Source: Lachnospiraceae bacterium (GTDB taxonomy: Bacteria; Bacillota; Clostridia; Lachnospirales; Lachnospiraceae). Taken from it: a stretch of 64,000 nucleotides of DNA. Of the stretch, positions 24,512-32,752 are shown piece by piece. Under the pieces are notes generated by a model, which had not been told where the DNA came from, did not search any database, and worked only from the letters and a program-made list of their open reading frames with translations. The position numbers and the translations under genes are program-made. Every line of letters starts with the position of its first letter. The first letter of the stretch is position 1. The stretch is taken from positions 48,965 through 112,964 of the forward strand of contig CAAGDV010000030.1 of assembly GCA_900768755.1 (NCBI GenBank). Direction: 5' to 3'.

Positions 24512-26083
24512 TTATGGATATGTAGGATTTAATGTAAAAGCACCACAATCCGAACAATAATATTCTGGAACATACCTAACATCGCTCACACTTTGAGATG
24601 TTCGACAGAGAACCCAGTTATGTGGTTTGATAACATAATGACCGCAAATTGAGCAGACACATCTATGGTATGTTGTATTACCATAGTCAGTATAATTATA
24701 TGAATGTATACTTTCCAATGAACTACTTGCATTTAATCTTTTACCCGTTACACAATAACTGCTAAGTGAGGAGCGATAATCACCATAATTTAATATTGCT
24801 GATTTCAACTGACTAACTGTGATATTTGGATGACAAGACTTAATCAATGCAGCTACCCCTGTCACAAACGGCGTCGCCATAGAAGTACCGCTCGCTTTGT
24901 GATAACCAGCATAGCAGTGCGTACCTAAATTATTTGTTCCAGCATTACACTGCGAAACTGGATATGTACTCAAAATATCAACGCCTGGAGCAAAAATGTC
25001 CACCGAAGTTGTTCCATAATTGCTAAAACTTGCTTTTTCATCACTACTAGTGCTTGCACCAACAACAATCATGTTGGAACATGAATATTTGGCCGGATAG
25101 AAATCGTAGGAAGCGGTTTCTATATTTACTGAGTCGTTTCCAGCCGAACATACCAATAATCCGGAATAATTATTTATTGCGGTACTCATCGGGCTATCAT
25201 AAGATGACCATGTAGAACGCCAACCTAAACTCATATTGAGAATTGGAATTTTTTTACTTTCAGCATAATCAATTGCAGCAATTACATTTGATGCATACCC
25301 ATGACCATCTTGATCAATAACCTTTAGTGAAACCAAACTTACATTCCAGCACACGCCACTAATTCCAATATTATTGTTTCCGGCTGCTCCAATAATCCCT
25401 GCAACATGGGTTCCGTGCCCACGCAGATCGGTTGGCGTTGTTTCTGACACGCCAACACCAGTCAAAAACGATTTACACCAACTTGTTTTTATCCTTCCAC
25501 TAAAATCAGAATTAATATCAATACCAGAATCAATAATGCCAACACATACAGTGCTAGATCCTGTTGTAGTATCCCAAGCTGCGGGCAGACTTATCTTGCT
25601 ATTTCCCCATTGCTGATTATAGTATGAATCGTTTGGGACGGTAGAGTATGAAGATATGATAAAATCCGGTTCAGCTGAAATTACATAATCTTTCTTTTGA
25701 AGTTTAGAAATTGCATCAAGCACGTTTTCTTTTCCAGGAGTTCTGAGTTTAAGGCAAAGAATTGTATTAAATGTGATTTTATCAAGATCTTCTTCACCCT
25801 CTCCTTTTTCGATTGAACTTTGTATTGCTCTTTCACTTTCAATAGTTAAATTTGAAACGCCAATACAATCAACTTCGGAAAAATCACTAGTATCATAGGA
25901 TTTAAATTGAAGACTAGTCTGTCTATCAATAACAACCAAAACATTGGAATCAGAGAATTCCGAAAAAGCCTCCGTTTCGCTCGCTTGCACATCCTCTTGA
26001 CACGACATGCTAATTGGATTTTTCCCAATCAACGAAAATGCTACAATAGCTGTAAAAAATAAAACTAATCCACGTCTAAACAT
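24512..26083 (-). CDS. Secreted subtilisin-family serine protease (S8)
   Basis: Exported protease, 523 residues. N-terminal hydrophobic signal (RGLVLFFTAIVAFSLIGKNP), an inhibitor-like prodomain (~40-150), then the catalytic domain: Asp in VGIIDSGIDINSDFSG, His in DLRGHGTHVAGIIG, Asn in the oxyanion region (LVCSAGNDS) and Ser in ASGTSMATPFVTGVAALI. A C-terminal ~55-residue tail carries paired Cys and His (HRCVCSICGHYV, YYCSDCGAF) and may bind metal, similar to the module in the LRR protein nearby. ATG 26083 follows GGGGG by 10 bases; GTG 26089 is an alternative. The gene is visibly more A/T-rich than its neighbours, suggesting transfer. Confidence 0.92.
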   Translation of the reverse strand: MFRRGLVLFFTAIVAFSLIGKNPISMSCQEDVQASETEAFSEFSDSNVLVVIDRQTSLQFKSYDTSDFSEVDCIGVSNLTIESERAIQSSIEKGEGEEDLDKITFNTILCLKLRTPGKENVLDAISKLQKKDYVISAEPDFIISSYSTVPNDSYYNQQWGNSKISLPAAWDTTTGSSTVCVGIIDSGIDINSDFSGRIKTSWCKSFLTGVGVSETTPTDLRGHGTHVAGIIGAAGNNNIGISGVCWNVSLVSLKVIDQDGHGYASNVIAAIDYAESKKIPILNMSLGWRSTWSSYDSPMSTAINNYSGLLVCSAGNDSVNIETASYDFYPAKYSCSNMIVVGASTSSDEKASFSNYGTTSVDIFAPGVDILSTYPVSQCNAGTNNLGTHCYAGYHKASGTSMATPFVTGVAALIKSCHPNITVSQLKSAILNYGDYRSSLSSYCVTGKRLNASSSLESIHSYNYTDYGNTTYHRCVCSICGHYVIKPHNWVLCRTSQSVSDVRYVPEYYCSDCGAFTLNPTYP

Positions 26084-26310
26084 TGTCACATGTCCCCCTT
26101 CATCATATTATTTAGTAATCATCATACTAAGAATTCATTTTGAACATATATATTTCTTAATTAGATTAACACAAGATATTATATGATGCCAGCAAAATGA
26201 AAAAAAGTATAATTTATTTAATTAAAATATAACATAGCATCTAATACATGTCAAGCAAAAGCTAAACGTTTTGTGTGCCCTTGTGATATTTTATGTTATT
26301 CCGTATTCAA

Positions 26311-27201
26311 TTAATACCCAATCCTGAAATAGTCCAGATAAGCTTTATACCTGTCCTGCGCTGTCAGGGCCATATCTGTCAAATACCCCTTTTCATTGTT
26401 CCATTCTTTCAGACCGCGATAATAGAACAGCTTCAAATTATCCTCTATGATGAACGGAACGATAATGTATTTCAGACATTCCTTAAACATAATCAGCCTT
26501 CCCACACGCCCGTTACCATCCTGAAACGGATGAATCAGCTCGAACTTTACATGAAAATCCAGAATATCCTCAAGAGTCTTTTCTTCTATAGAGTTGTATT
26601 CTGTCAGCAAATCTTTCATCTTATCGGCAACCTCTTCCGGGAGTGCAGTATCCCTACCGCCAACCTCATTCGGCAATCTCTTATAGTCGCCTACAGCAAA
26701 CCAGTCTTTTCGGGAGTCGCTTGTGCCGTTCTTCAGAATAAGGTGCAGTTCTTTGATAAGCTTCTCCGTCAACGTTCTTTTGGCATTATCAATAATCATG
26801 TCGATACAGAGGAAATGATTCACGGTTTCAATTATATCGTCCACATTAAGGGAGACATTATCCACGCCGATAGTATTGGTTTCAAAAATATATCTGGTCT
26901 GATCATGAGTCAGGCAGCTGCCCTCAATATGATTAGAGTTGTAGGTTAACTCAATCTGTGTCCTGTGATAAATACCGCCGGAGTATTTTCCTGCTTTCTG
27001 CTCCTGCAAAATATCCAATAAAGTAGTATCCCGCTCTTTCTTTTTGTTAGAACGCTCCGGCTTATTTGCATTATCGGGAATGTTCCAGGTCTTGCCTGTG
27101 AGGAATGCACCTGCCACACGACCATGCGCGCAGTAGTTTCTGACGCTGCGCTCCGACACATTCCATTTCTTGGCTGTTTCAGCCGCTGAAAGGTATCGCA
27201 T
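26311..27201 (-). CDS. Fic family protein with N-terminal helix-turn-helix
   Basis: Probable AMP-transferase (AMPylator) of 296 residues. Residues ~1-45 look like a MerR/excisionase-type DNA-binding helix (SAAETAKKWNVSERSVRNYC, then TGKTWNIPDNA). The Fic core has the complete motif HPFQDGNGR with upstream FHVKFELI. An N-terminal inhibitory helix of the (S/T)xxxE(G/N) kind is present (SNHIEG, ~residues 89-94), so this is a self-inhibited class II Fic. No separate antitoxin gene is adjacent. AGGA-like GGAGGA precedes the ATG. An inverted repeat (27259-27311) covers the predicted promoter, which fits autoregulation by the HTH; that is inference. Targets are unknown. Confidence 0.9.
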   Translation of the reverse strand: MRYLSAAETAKKWNVSERSVRNYCAHGRVAGAFLTGKTWNIPDNANKPERSNKKKERDTTLLDILQEQKAGKYSGGIYHRTQIELTYNSNHIEGSCLTHDQTRYIFETNTIGVDNVSLNVDDIIETVNHFLCIDMIIDNAKRTLTEKLIKELHLILKNGTSDSRKDWFAVGDYKRLPNEVGGRDTALPEEVADKMKDLLTEYNSIEEKTLEDILDFHVKFELIHPFQDGNGRVGRLIMFKECLKYIIVPFIIEDNLKLFYYRGLKEWNNEKGYLTDMALTAQDRYKAYLDYFRIGY

Positions 27202-27246
27202 ATTCTATCCTCCGTTATCAATCGAATTAGTGAATACACATGTAAT

Positions 27247-27311
27247 AGTATATCATATTATCGGCAAAAATCACAGATAATTACATAGTATTTTTCCTTT
27301 TTTTGCCGATA
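27247..27311 (-). promoter_or_regulatory. Putative promoter and inverted-repeat operator of the Fic gene
   Basis: TATACT -10 on the minus strand (27252-27247). Twelve-base inverted arms TATCGGCAAAAA (27259-27270) and TTTTTGCCGATA (27300-27311) are separated by 29 bases; the proximal arm falls in the -10/-35 spacer. No convincing -35. Confidence 0.5.
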
Positions 27312-27418
27312 GTGGATTTTTTTAAGGAATGAACACCGGTGGCATTCATTCCTTTCCAAAAAACAGGGTGTTTCTTTACTCTGCAGCCCGCAGAAAGCGG
27401 CAATGCGATAACCGCTCT

Positions 27419-29671
27419 TTATTGCTGTCTTGTAGTTTTCTTTTTTCTCTTAACCAAAACTACGGCCACTGCCGCGCCGCCTGCCAGCACAACCGTCGCT
27501 ACTACAATCACAATGACGAGCTTCTTACTTCCGCCGGTTCCTTTTCCACTGCTATTGCCATCATTATCGGCCGGTTCCGTTTCAACATCGCTTCCTGCGG
27601 TTTCATCTGAATTGTTTTCACCATTGCTTTCAGTTGGTGAATCGGTTATCGTTGTGTCATTATACACGAGTGCGTAGGTAGAAAATCTGTCCGTCTTGAA
27701 GGTGAAAGTCCTTGATTCGGCGTCAAATCTGCCTTCAAGCACATCTGCTTTTCCGTCATGCACCCTCACCACATGGTACTCCCGCGCCACGGTCTTGTCC
27801 GTATTGATAAGATTGTCGGGAATGGTTATCGTAACCGAAATGCTGTCCAACAACTCAGTAATCTTCTTCGGTTCATTATCCCCTATCTTGCTTAACAGCG
27901 TAATATCAAAATAGATACCAATCTCATACTTGTTGTCCGCAATCGCGCTTTCAACTTTTTCTTTGTCTTCTGCCGGTACTGTTTCAGTTGCATCCTTCAC
28001 GTCAACATAAATGTTCACTTCTTTTCCTGATTCGATTGCAGCCTCAATTTCAGCCTTATCGGCATCGCCGAGCACTTCAATTATCTTATCAGTTGTGTCA
28101 GATACATCTGTCTCCTCGGTGCTTTCTTCGGTATTCTCCTCTGTGGTGCTTTCTGTGGTATTGTCTGTTGTTTTTTCTGTTGTATTTTCTGTGGTGTTCT
28201 CTGTTGTTCCTGTAGTGGTCCCTTCGGTGCTTTCCTCCGTGGTTTTGTCATTATTGCTGCCCGCTTTTACAAGAACTTTTCCGCACACCGTGCATATCTG
28301 GTCGGTGGTTGCGGTTGCCGCAGCTCCCGGTGTGTGGGCTGCAACGTTGCTCTTCTCACCGCAGGCACACTCATGCCAGTGGCTGGTCGCATCGGATTTC
28401 CAGTTGGTGCCAAAAGTATGACCGGTAGCCACTTTAAGAACGCGTCCGCAAACTGTGCATACCCGGTCTGCTGTACACAACGATCCGCTACTGGGGGTGT
28501 GGGCAGCTACATCACCTTTTTCTCCGCAATCGCACTCATGCCAATGGCTGGTCGCATCCGTTTTCCAGTCGGTGCCAAAAGTATGGCCGGCATCCACAAG
28601 CTTGAAAGTTGCTGTCCAATTACTGTTTACTGCATATGTATATGTAATCTCTGTTGCACCGGCATTAGGAACAATCTTGCCATTAACAATTGTTGCGCCA
28701 ACGATATCGCTCATCCTGCTTACATCAAGACCCGGTATTGAAAAGCCATTTTTGACAAACTCAATCGTCATATTATTATTCGAGGACGAAAGAAGATATA
28801 CCTGCGGATTATTACTCAAATCCAGGCTGCTCAAATTATTATTCCCACAAGACAAAATAAGTAGTTTAGGATTATTGCTCAAATCAAGATTAGTTAATTG
28901 ATTGCTGCTACAGGACAATTCAGTTAATTCAGAATTATTGCTCAAATCCAGATTATTTAGTTTATTGCTTCTACAGTATAAAACGGTTAAGTTAAGATTA
29001 TTACTTACGTCAAGATTGCTAATATTACTGCCTGTGCAATCCAAATATCCCAGTGATATATTCTTACTGACATCAAGATTGCTAAAATTATTTCCTCCGC
29101 ATTCCAAAGTCCTTAATGCTAGGTTATTACTCACATCAAGATTACTTATTTTGTTACTGCTACAAAACAACTCAGTCAATTTTATATTATTACTCAGATC
29201 AAGGCTTGTCAGATTATTATATATTACTTCCTCCCAATTTTCCCAACTATGCGCCTCGCAGCACCATAAATGTTCTAACTCAGTGTTTTTACTGACATCA
29301 AGGCTTGTCAGATTATTTCCGTCGCATTGCAAATGCTTCAACGCCGTATTCTTGCTTACGTCAAGACTACCCAGATTATTAAATGAGCTAATCAATTGCT
29401 CCAACGCAGTAAAAAATTCAACACCTTTTAATGATGAAATCCCTTTGCGGTCAACATCTATTTCCTTTACTGCCGCTATCTCCGCCGCCGACAGCACACC
29501 GTCTCCGTTCGAATCGAATTCTTCTGATACATATGCCCTGAAAATATCGTCCGGGAAATTCGTTGCATTGATGCTAACATCCCCTTCCGCCGCGCTGACT
29601 GCCATCTTGATATTCAATGCAGAAGCCGCCAGCATCACAACAAATAAAAAACTCAATATTTTTTTCCTCAT
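27419..29671 (-). CDS. Membrane-anchored leucine-rich-repeat surface protein
   Basis: Large exported protein (750 residues). Signal peptide (FLFVVMLAASALNIKMAVSA), an EF-hand/dockerin-like loop (DSNGDGVLSAAEIAAV), then about ten LRR units of 21-23 residues of the type LTSLDVSKNTELEHLWC up to ~residue 325. Two ~55-residue Cys/His modules follow (HTFGTDWK...SHWHECDCGEKG and near copy HTFGTNWK...SHWHECACGEKS), then a Thr/Glu-rich linker, a ~130-residue beta domain and a C-terminal membrane helix with a KRKKK tail. No LPXTG motif, so membrane rather than sortase anchoring. Probably adhesion or protein binding. It diverges from a small XRE regulator. Confidence 0.88.
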   Translation of the reverse strand: MRKKILSFLFVVMLAASALNIKMAVSAAEGDVSINATNFPDDIFRAYVSEEFDSNGDGVLSAAEIAAVKEIDVDRKGISSLKGVEFFTALEQLISSFNNLGSLDVSKNTALKHLQCDGNNLTSLDVSKNTELEHLWCCEAHSWENWEEVIYNNLTSLDLSNNIKLTELFCSSNKISNLDVSNNLALRTLECGGNNFSNLDVSKNISLGYLDCTGSNISNLDVSNNLNLTVLYCRSNKLNNLDLSNNSELTELSCSSNQLTNLDLSNNPKLLILSCGNNNLSSLDLSNNPQVYLLSSSNNNMTIEFVKNGFSIPGLDVSRMSDIVGATIVNGKIVPNAGATEITYTYAVNSNWTATFKLVDAGHTFGTDWKTDATSHWHECDCGEKGDVAAHTPSSGSLCTADRVCTVCGRVLKVATGHTFGTNWKSDATSHWHECACGEKSNVAAHTPGAAATATTDQICTVCGKVLVKAGSNNDKTTEESTEGTTTGTTENTTENTTEKTTDNTTESTTEENTEESTEETDVSDTTDKIIEVLGDADKAEIEAAIESGKEVNIYVDVKDATETVPAEDKEKVESAIADNKYEIGIYFDITLLSKIGDNEPKKITELLDSISVTITIPDNLINTDKTVAREYHVVRVHDGKADVLEGRFDAESRTFTFKTDRFSTYALVYNDTTITDSPTESNGENNSDETAGSDVETEPADNDGNSSGKGTGGSKKLVIVIVVATVVLAGGAAVAVVLVKRKKKTTRQQ

Positions 29672-29701
29672 GCCATTCTCCTTTTGTAAATGTTGTTTTA
29701 A

Positions 29702-29718
29702 TATGATATCCTATCATA
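29702..29718. promoter_or_regulatory. Small palindrome in the LRR/XRE divergent region
   Basis: TATGATA-tcc-TATCATA, perfect 7-base arms between two divergent starts, with a second short ATTGC/GCAAT repeat just to the right. Possible site for the adjacent XRE protein. Confidence 0.35.
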
Positions 29719-29791
29719 ATACAAATTGCACTCTCGCGCAATTATTTTTTAATAATCGTACATACAATAACTGCGTGGAGGTGAAGATTTT

Positions 29792-30055
29792 ATGCTAAAA
29801 AACGAGCCACGCGTGATTCAGGTTAATGACATTAACATCGGAAAAATCATTACCGAAATTCGCAATAAAAAAGGAATTATGCAGAAGGATATGGTTGCAA
29901 GACTTCAGGTCAACGGCGTAGACATCTCGGTTTACTCATACAACCGCGTAGAGAAGGGCACACAGAATCCAACCGTCTCCCTGCTGTATGCGCTTTGTCT
30001 TATTCTTAAATGTGATATGAACACACTGTTCAATTTCCCGAATAATGAAAAATAA
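29792..30055 (+). CDS. XRE-family helix-turn-helix regulator (87 residues)
   Basis: Small Cro/CI-type DNA-binding protein. The core reads IGKIITEIRNKKGIMQKDMV, then ISVYSYNRVEKGTQNPTVSL and LYALCLILKCDMNTLF, the standard five-helix fold. GTGGAGG precedes the ATG with suitable spacing. It is transcribed away from the LRR gene and could repress the shared 120-base promoter region, where two short palindromes lie. A terminator follows directly after the stop. No effector domain. Confidence 0.85.
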   Translation: MLKNEPRVIQVNDINIGKIITEIRNKKGIMQKDMVARLQVNGVDISVYSYNRVEKGTQNPTVSLLYALCLILKCDMNTLFNFPNNEK

Positions 30056-30085
30056 CGGTCCCGCTTGTTTGCAGGACCGTTATTT
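30053..30085 (+). terminator. Terminator of the XRE gene
   Basis: Arms AATAACGGTCC and GGACCGTTATT around a 12-base loop, followed by TTATTT; overlaps the stop codon of the gene. Confidence 0.8.
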
Positions 30086-30110
30086 ATTTTATGCGGGCCG
30101 CCACAGCCCC

Positions 30111-30234
30111 GAACTTAAAAAAAGCACCTTTCGGACTTTGAGAACATCGGTACTTAGGCGGCGTATTTTGACGCCTTTGTACCGCTATGTTCTCAACGTA
30201 GTGCGAACGTCCGAAAAGGTGCTTTTTTAAGTTC
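30111..30234. repeat. 124-nt composite palindrome between convergent genes
   Basis: Outer arms (30111-30136 and 30209-30234) run GAACTT...CGGAC against GTCCG...AAGTTC over 26 bases with one indel. Inside are TTGAGAACAT/ATGTTCTCAA, CGGTAC/GTACCG and AGGCG/CGCCT, with a 12-base one-sided bulge. Its minus-strand T run could terminate the GH94 gene, but it is far larger than a normal terminator and may be a mobile or structured RNA element. Confidence 0.75.
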
Positions 30235-30239
30235 TTACT

Positions 30240-32648
30240 TTATCCCAACACAACCGTCACGTTGGTCTGCTCAGTCAGCATATCCGCTGCGAGGAAATTG
30301 CCCTCTACTGCAGTTCCGTTGACTGTCATAGACTTAACTCCGCTCTGTACATGGTCAGGGTTCTTAATCTCGATTGAAAGGTGTTTTCCTCTGAAATTCT
30401 TCTCAATCTTAAAGCCGTCCCATGCAGAAGGAATTGACGGGCTGATGACAAGGCCGTTTGCGTTAGGTCTCATACCACAGATACCCTCAACGCATCCAAC
30501 CATAACGGTTGAGCCTGTACCGGTGAGCCAGTGTACGTGTGAACGTCCGGCAAACGGTGAACGGGTTGACTCTGTGAACTGTCCGTGAACATACGGCTCA
30601 AGCACACGTATCTCTGCTTTGTCGTTCATGCTGGCAGGTGATGACTCAAGGAAGTACTCAAACGCTCTGTCTCCTCTTCCCATGAGAGCCTCTGCAAGGA
30701 TTGCCCAGCCCTGTGACTGTGAGAAGATACCGCCGTTCTCCTTGGTATCCGGGTTGAAGATGTGCATGAGCGCACCATCAAAATAATGGTCAACATACGG
30801 CGGCTCCATGAGCTTGATTCCGTAAGGAGTATTGAGAATCTCATGAACGGTATCCATTGCCGTCTCAGCCTGCTCTTTTGAAGCAAATCTTGAGATTACT
30901 GACCATGACTGCGGGTTGAGCCACATATTGGCTTCCGGATCATGCTTTGCACCTACAATCTCGCCGTTCTCTCTGTATCCTCTGATGAAACGGTCCTCGT
31001 CCCAGCATGCTTCAAGGCTCTTTGCAAGCTCAGCCTGAACTTTGTCAATATATGCGATGTATTCTGTATCGTTCTTCTCGGAAGCGTATTCCTTGATAAC
31101 ATTCATAGCGTAGTAAAGCTGGAACGCCACGAAGGTTGACTCACCTTTTTTGCCGAGTCTTAAGCAGTCATTCCAGTCTGCATAGAGTCCTGCGGGCATA
31201 ACATGCGCGCCAAGTCTCTCCATTGAGAACTGGATAGCTTTCTTAAGGTGGTTGTATACGGTATCCTCGCCGCCGTTAGAGTAGAGAATAACCTCGTCGA
31301 GGAATGCTTTGTTACCGCTCTCGCCGATGTACTTGTATACGGTCGGGAACAGCCAGAGGGCATCGTCGGCTCTGTAGCAGGGATGTCCTGTCTGCTTAGC
31401 GTAAAGTGAGTTCTCGTCATTCTCGTCCGGGCACGGCTCCTCGCCTGCCTTGTGGTCGAACTTAACAAGCGGAAGTCCGCCGCCGTTGTTTACCTGCGCA
31501 GAGATCATGAAACGAATCTTCTCGGCGGCAAGCTCAGGATTGATATGAATAATACCCTGAATATCCTGTACAGTGTCTCTGTATCCGTATCCGTTACGGA
31601 GTCCGCAGTAGATGAGTGAAGCGGCTCTTGACCAGATAAAAGTAATAAAACACTGGTATGCGTTCCATACGTTAACCATGTTGTTAAATTCTGCCGAAGG
31701 TGTCTCAACCTGGAAGTTGTTGAGCTGTCCGTGCCAGTAATCAACAAGCTCCTTAAGCTCCTCATCAACCCTTCCGGCCGTCTTGTATGTATCAAGAATC
31801 TCATCGGCAACCTTAGGATTCTTCTGTCCGAGAACATAGATGAGCTCTGCGGTCTCACCCGGAGCAAGCATAAGGTTGTTCTGAAGTGCGCCGCACGCAT
31901 TGGAGTTGTAGTTGCACTTGTTGTCACAGAAACCGCGCTCAACGGCGATAGGATTGCCGTAATCTCTGTATGAGCCGATGAAGCTGTTAAGATCTCCGTT
32001 ATAAGCGGCAACCGGAGCGCCCACAACGCCGAAGAATCTCTCTCTCCAGTTGGAACCGCTCGCATCTTTGCCGCTGTTCTCGTTGATGTGCTGTACAATC
32101 TTATTGCCCTCAAAAGAGGTTCTTGTGATGAACAGGGTGTACTGAAGGTTAACCTGATCCTGCTCATAATTGTTCTCGTTGGTGAACTCGATAAAACCAA
32201 AAGCTGACAGGCTTCTTGTTCTGTCGGAATTGTTGGTTATTCTGGTTCTCCACACTTCATATGTCTTATTCAAAGGCACATAGTAGGTAAGCTCCGAATG
32301 AATGTCGGAATAATCTGTCTTAACGGTTGTGTAAGCCGTACCGTGATGGCACTCTGTCTTATACTTGTCAAGCGGCTTGCCCACAGGCTGCCATGTTGCA
32401 GACCAGTAATCATTGGCATCGTTATCCCTGATATATACATATCTTCCGGGAAGTCCGATGTTGGAATTGAAACGGTATCTTGCGATACGACCGTTGGCAC
32501 CGCTCTTTACGAAGCTGTAACCTCCGCCGTTGTTGGTAACGATTGCACCGTATTCGGGTGAACCAAGGTAGTTGGCCCAAGGCGCCGGTGTGTCCGGTCT
32601 GGTAATGACGTACTCTTTGTTGGTTAAGTCAAAAAAACCATACTGCAT
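30240..32648 (-). CDS. GH94 disaccharide phosphorylase (cellobiose or diacetylchitobiose type)
   Basis: Cytoplasmic phosphorylase of 802 residues that would split a beta-1,4 disaccharide with phosphate to give a sugar 1-phosphate and a free sugar. It starts MQYGFFDLTNKEYVITRPDT and has the GH94 N-terminal beta-sandwich, the (alpha/alpha)6 barrel with GLRNGYGYRDTVQDIQGIIH and the catalytic general acid Asp in YADWNDCLRLG, and a C-terminal domain with HWLTGTGSTVMVG. Length fits the family. From memory, stretches such as TRPDxPAPWxNYLG, GGYSF and PGRYVYIRD.. resemble N,N'-diacetylchitobiose phosphorylase at least as much as cellobiose phosphorylase, so the substrate is left open. AGGAG upstream. 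Confidence 0.85.
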   Translation of the reverse strand: MQYGFFDLTNKEYVITRPDTPAPWANYLGSPEYGAIVTNNGGGYSFVKSGANGRIARYRFNSNIGLPGRYVYIRDNDANDYWSATWQPVGKPLDKYKTECHHGTAYTTVKTDYSDIHSELTYYVPLNKTYEVWRTRITNNSDRTRSLSAFGFIEFTNENNYEQDQVNLQYTLFITRTSFEGNKIVQHINENSGKDASGSNWRERFFGVVGAPVAAYNGDLNSFIGSYRDYGNPIAVERGFCDNKCNYNSNACGALQNNLMLAPGETAELIYVLGQKNPKVADEILDTYKTAGRVDEELKELVDYWHGQLNNFQVETPSAEFNNMVNVWNAYQCFITFIWSRAASLIYCGLRNGYGYRDTVQDIQGIIHINPELAAEKIRFMISAQVNNGGGLPLVKFDHKAGEEPCPDENDENSLYAKQTGHPCYRADDALWLFPTVYKYIGESGNKAFLDEVILYSNGGEDTVYNHLKKAIQFSMERLGAHVMPAGLYADWNDCLRLGKKGESTFVAFQLYYAMNVIKEYASEKNDTEYIAYIDKVQAELAKSLEACWDEDRFIRGYRENGEIVGAKHDPEANMWLNPQSWSVISRFASKEQAETAMDTVHEILNTPYGIKLMEPPYVDHYFDGALMHIFNPDTKENGGIFSQSQGWAILAEALMGRGDRAFEYFLESSPASMNDKAEIRVLEPYVHGQFTESTRSPFAGRSHVHWLTGTGSTVMVGCVEGICGMRPNANGLVISPSIPSAWDGFKIEKNFRGKHLSIEIKNPDHVQSGVKSMTVNGTAVEGNFLAADMLTEQTNVTVVLG

Positions 32649-32752
32649 GTCTGTTGTACTCCTTTAAATTATTTTATGTGCCTGTCCGGGCACATTCTTA
32701 TTAACATTGTATCATAACCATTTGTATTATTCTAGGAATATTTATCGCGAAA

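Noticed and set aside
26311..27201. Fic protein as half of a FicTA toxin-antitoxin pair
   Set aside because: The inhibitory motif is within the same protein and no small antitoxin gene lies beside it.
27323..27356. AAGGAATGAA/TTCATTCCTT hairpin between the LRR and Fic genes
   Set aside because: There is no T run on either side in the right place, so it was not called a terminator; it may be incidental.
28120..28230. Repeated ACA/GTT-rich stretch in the LRR gene as a CRISPR-like array
   Set aside because: It is the coding sequence of the Thr/Glu-rich linker, with irregular units and no spacers.
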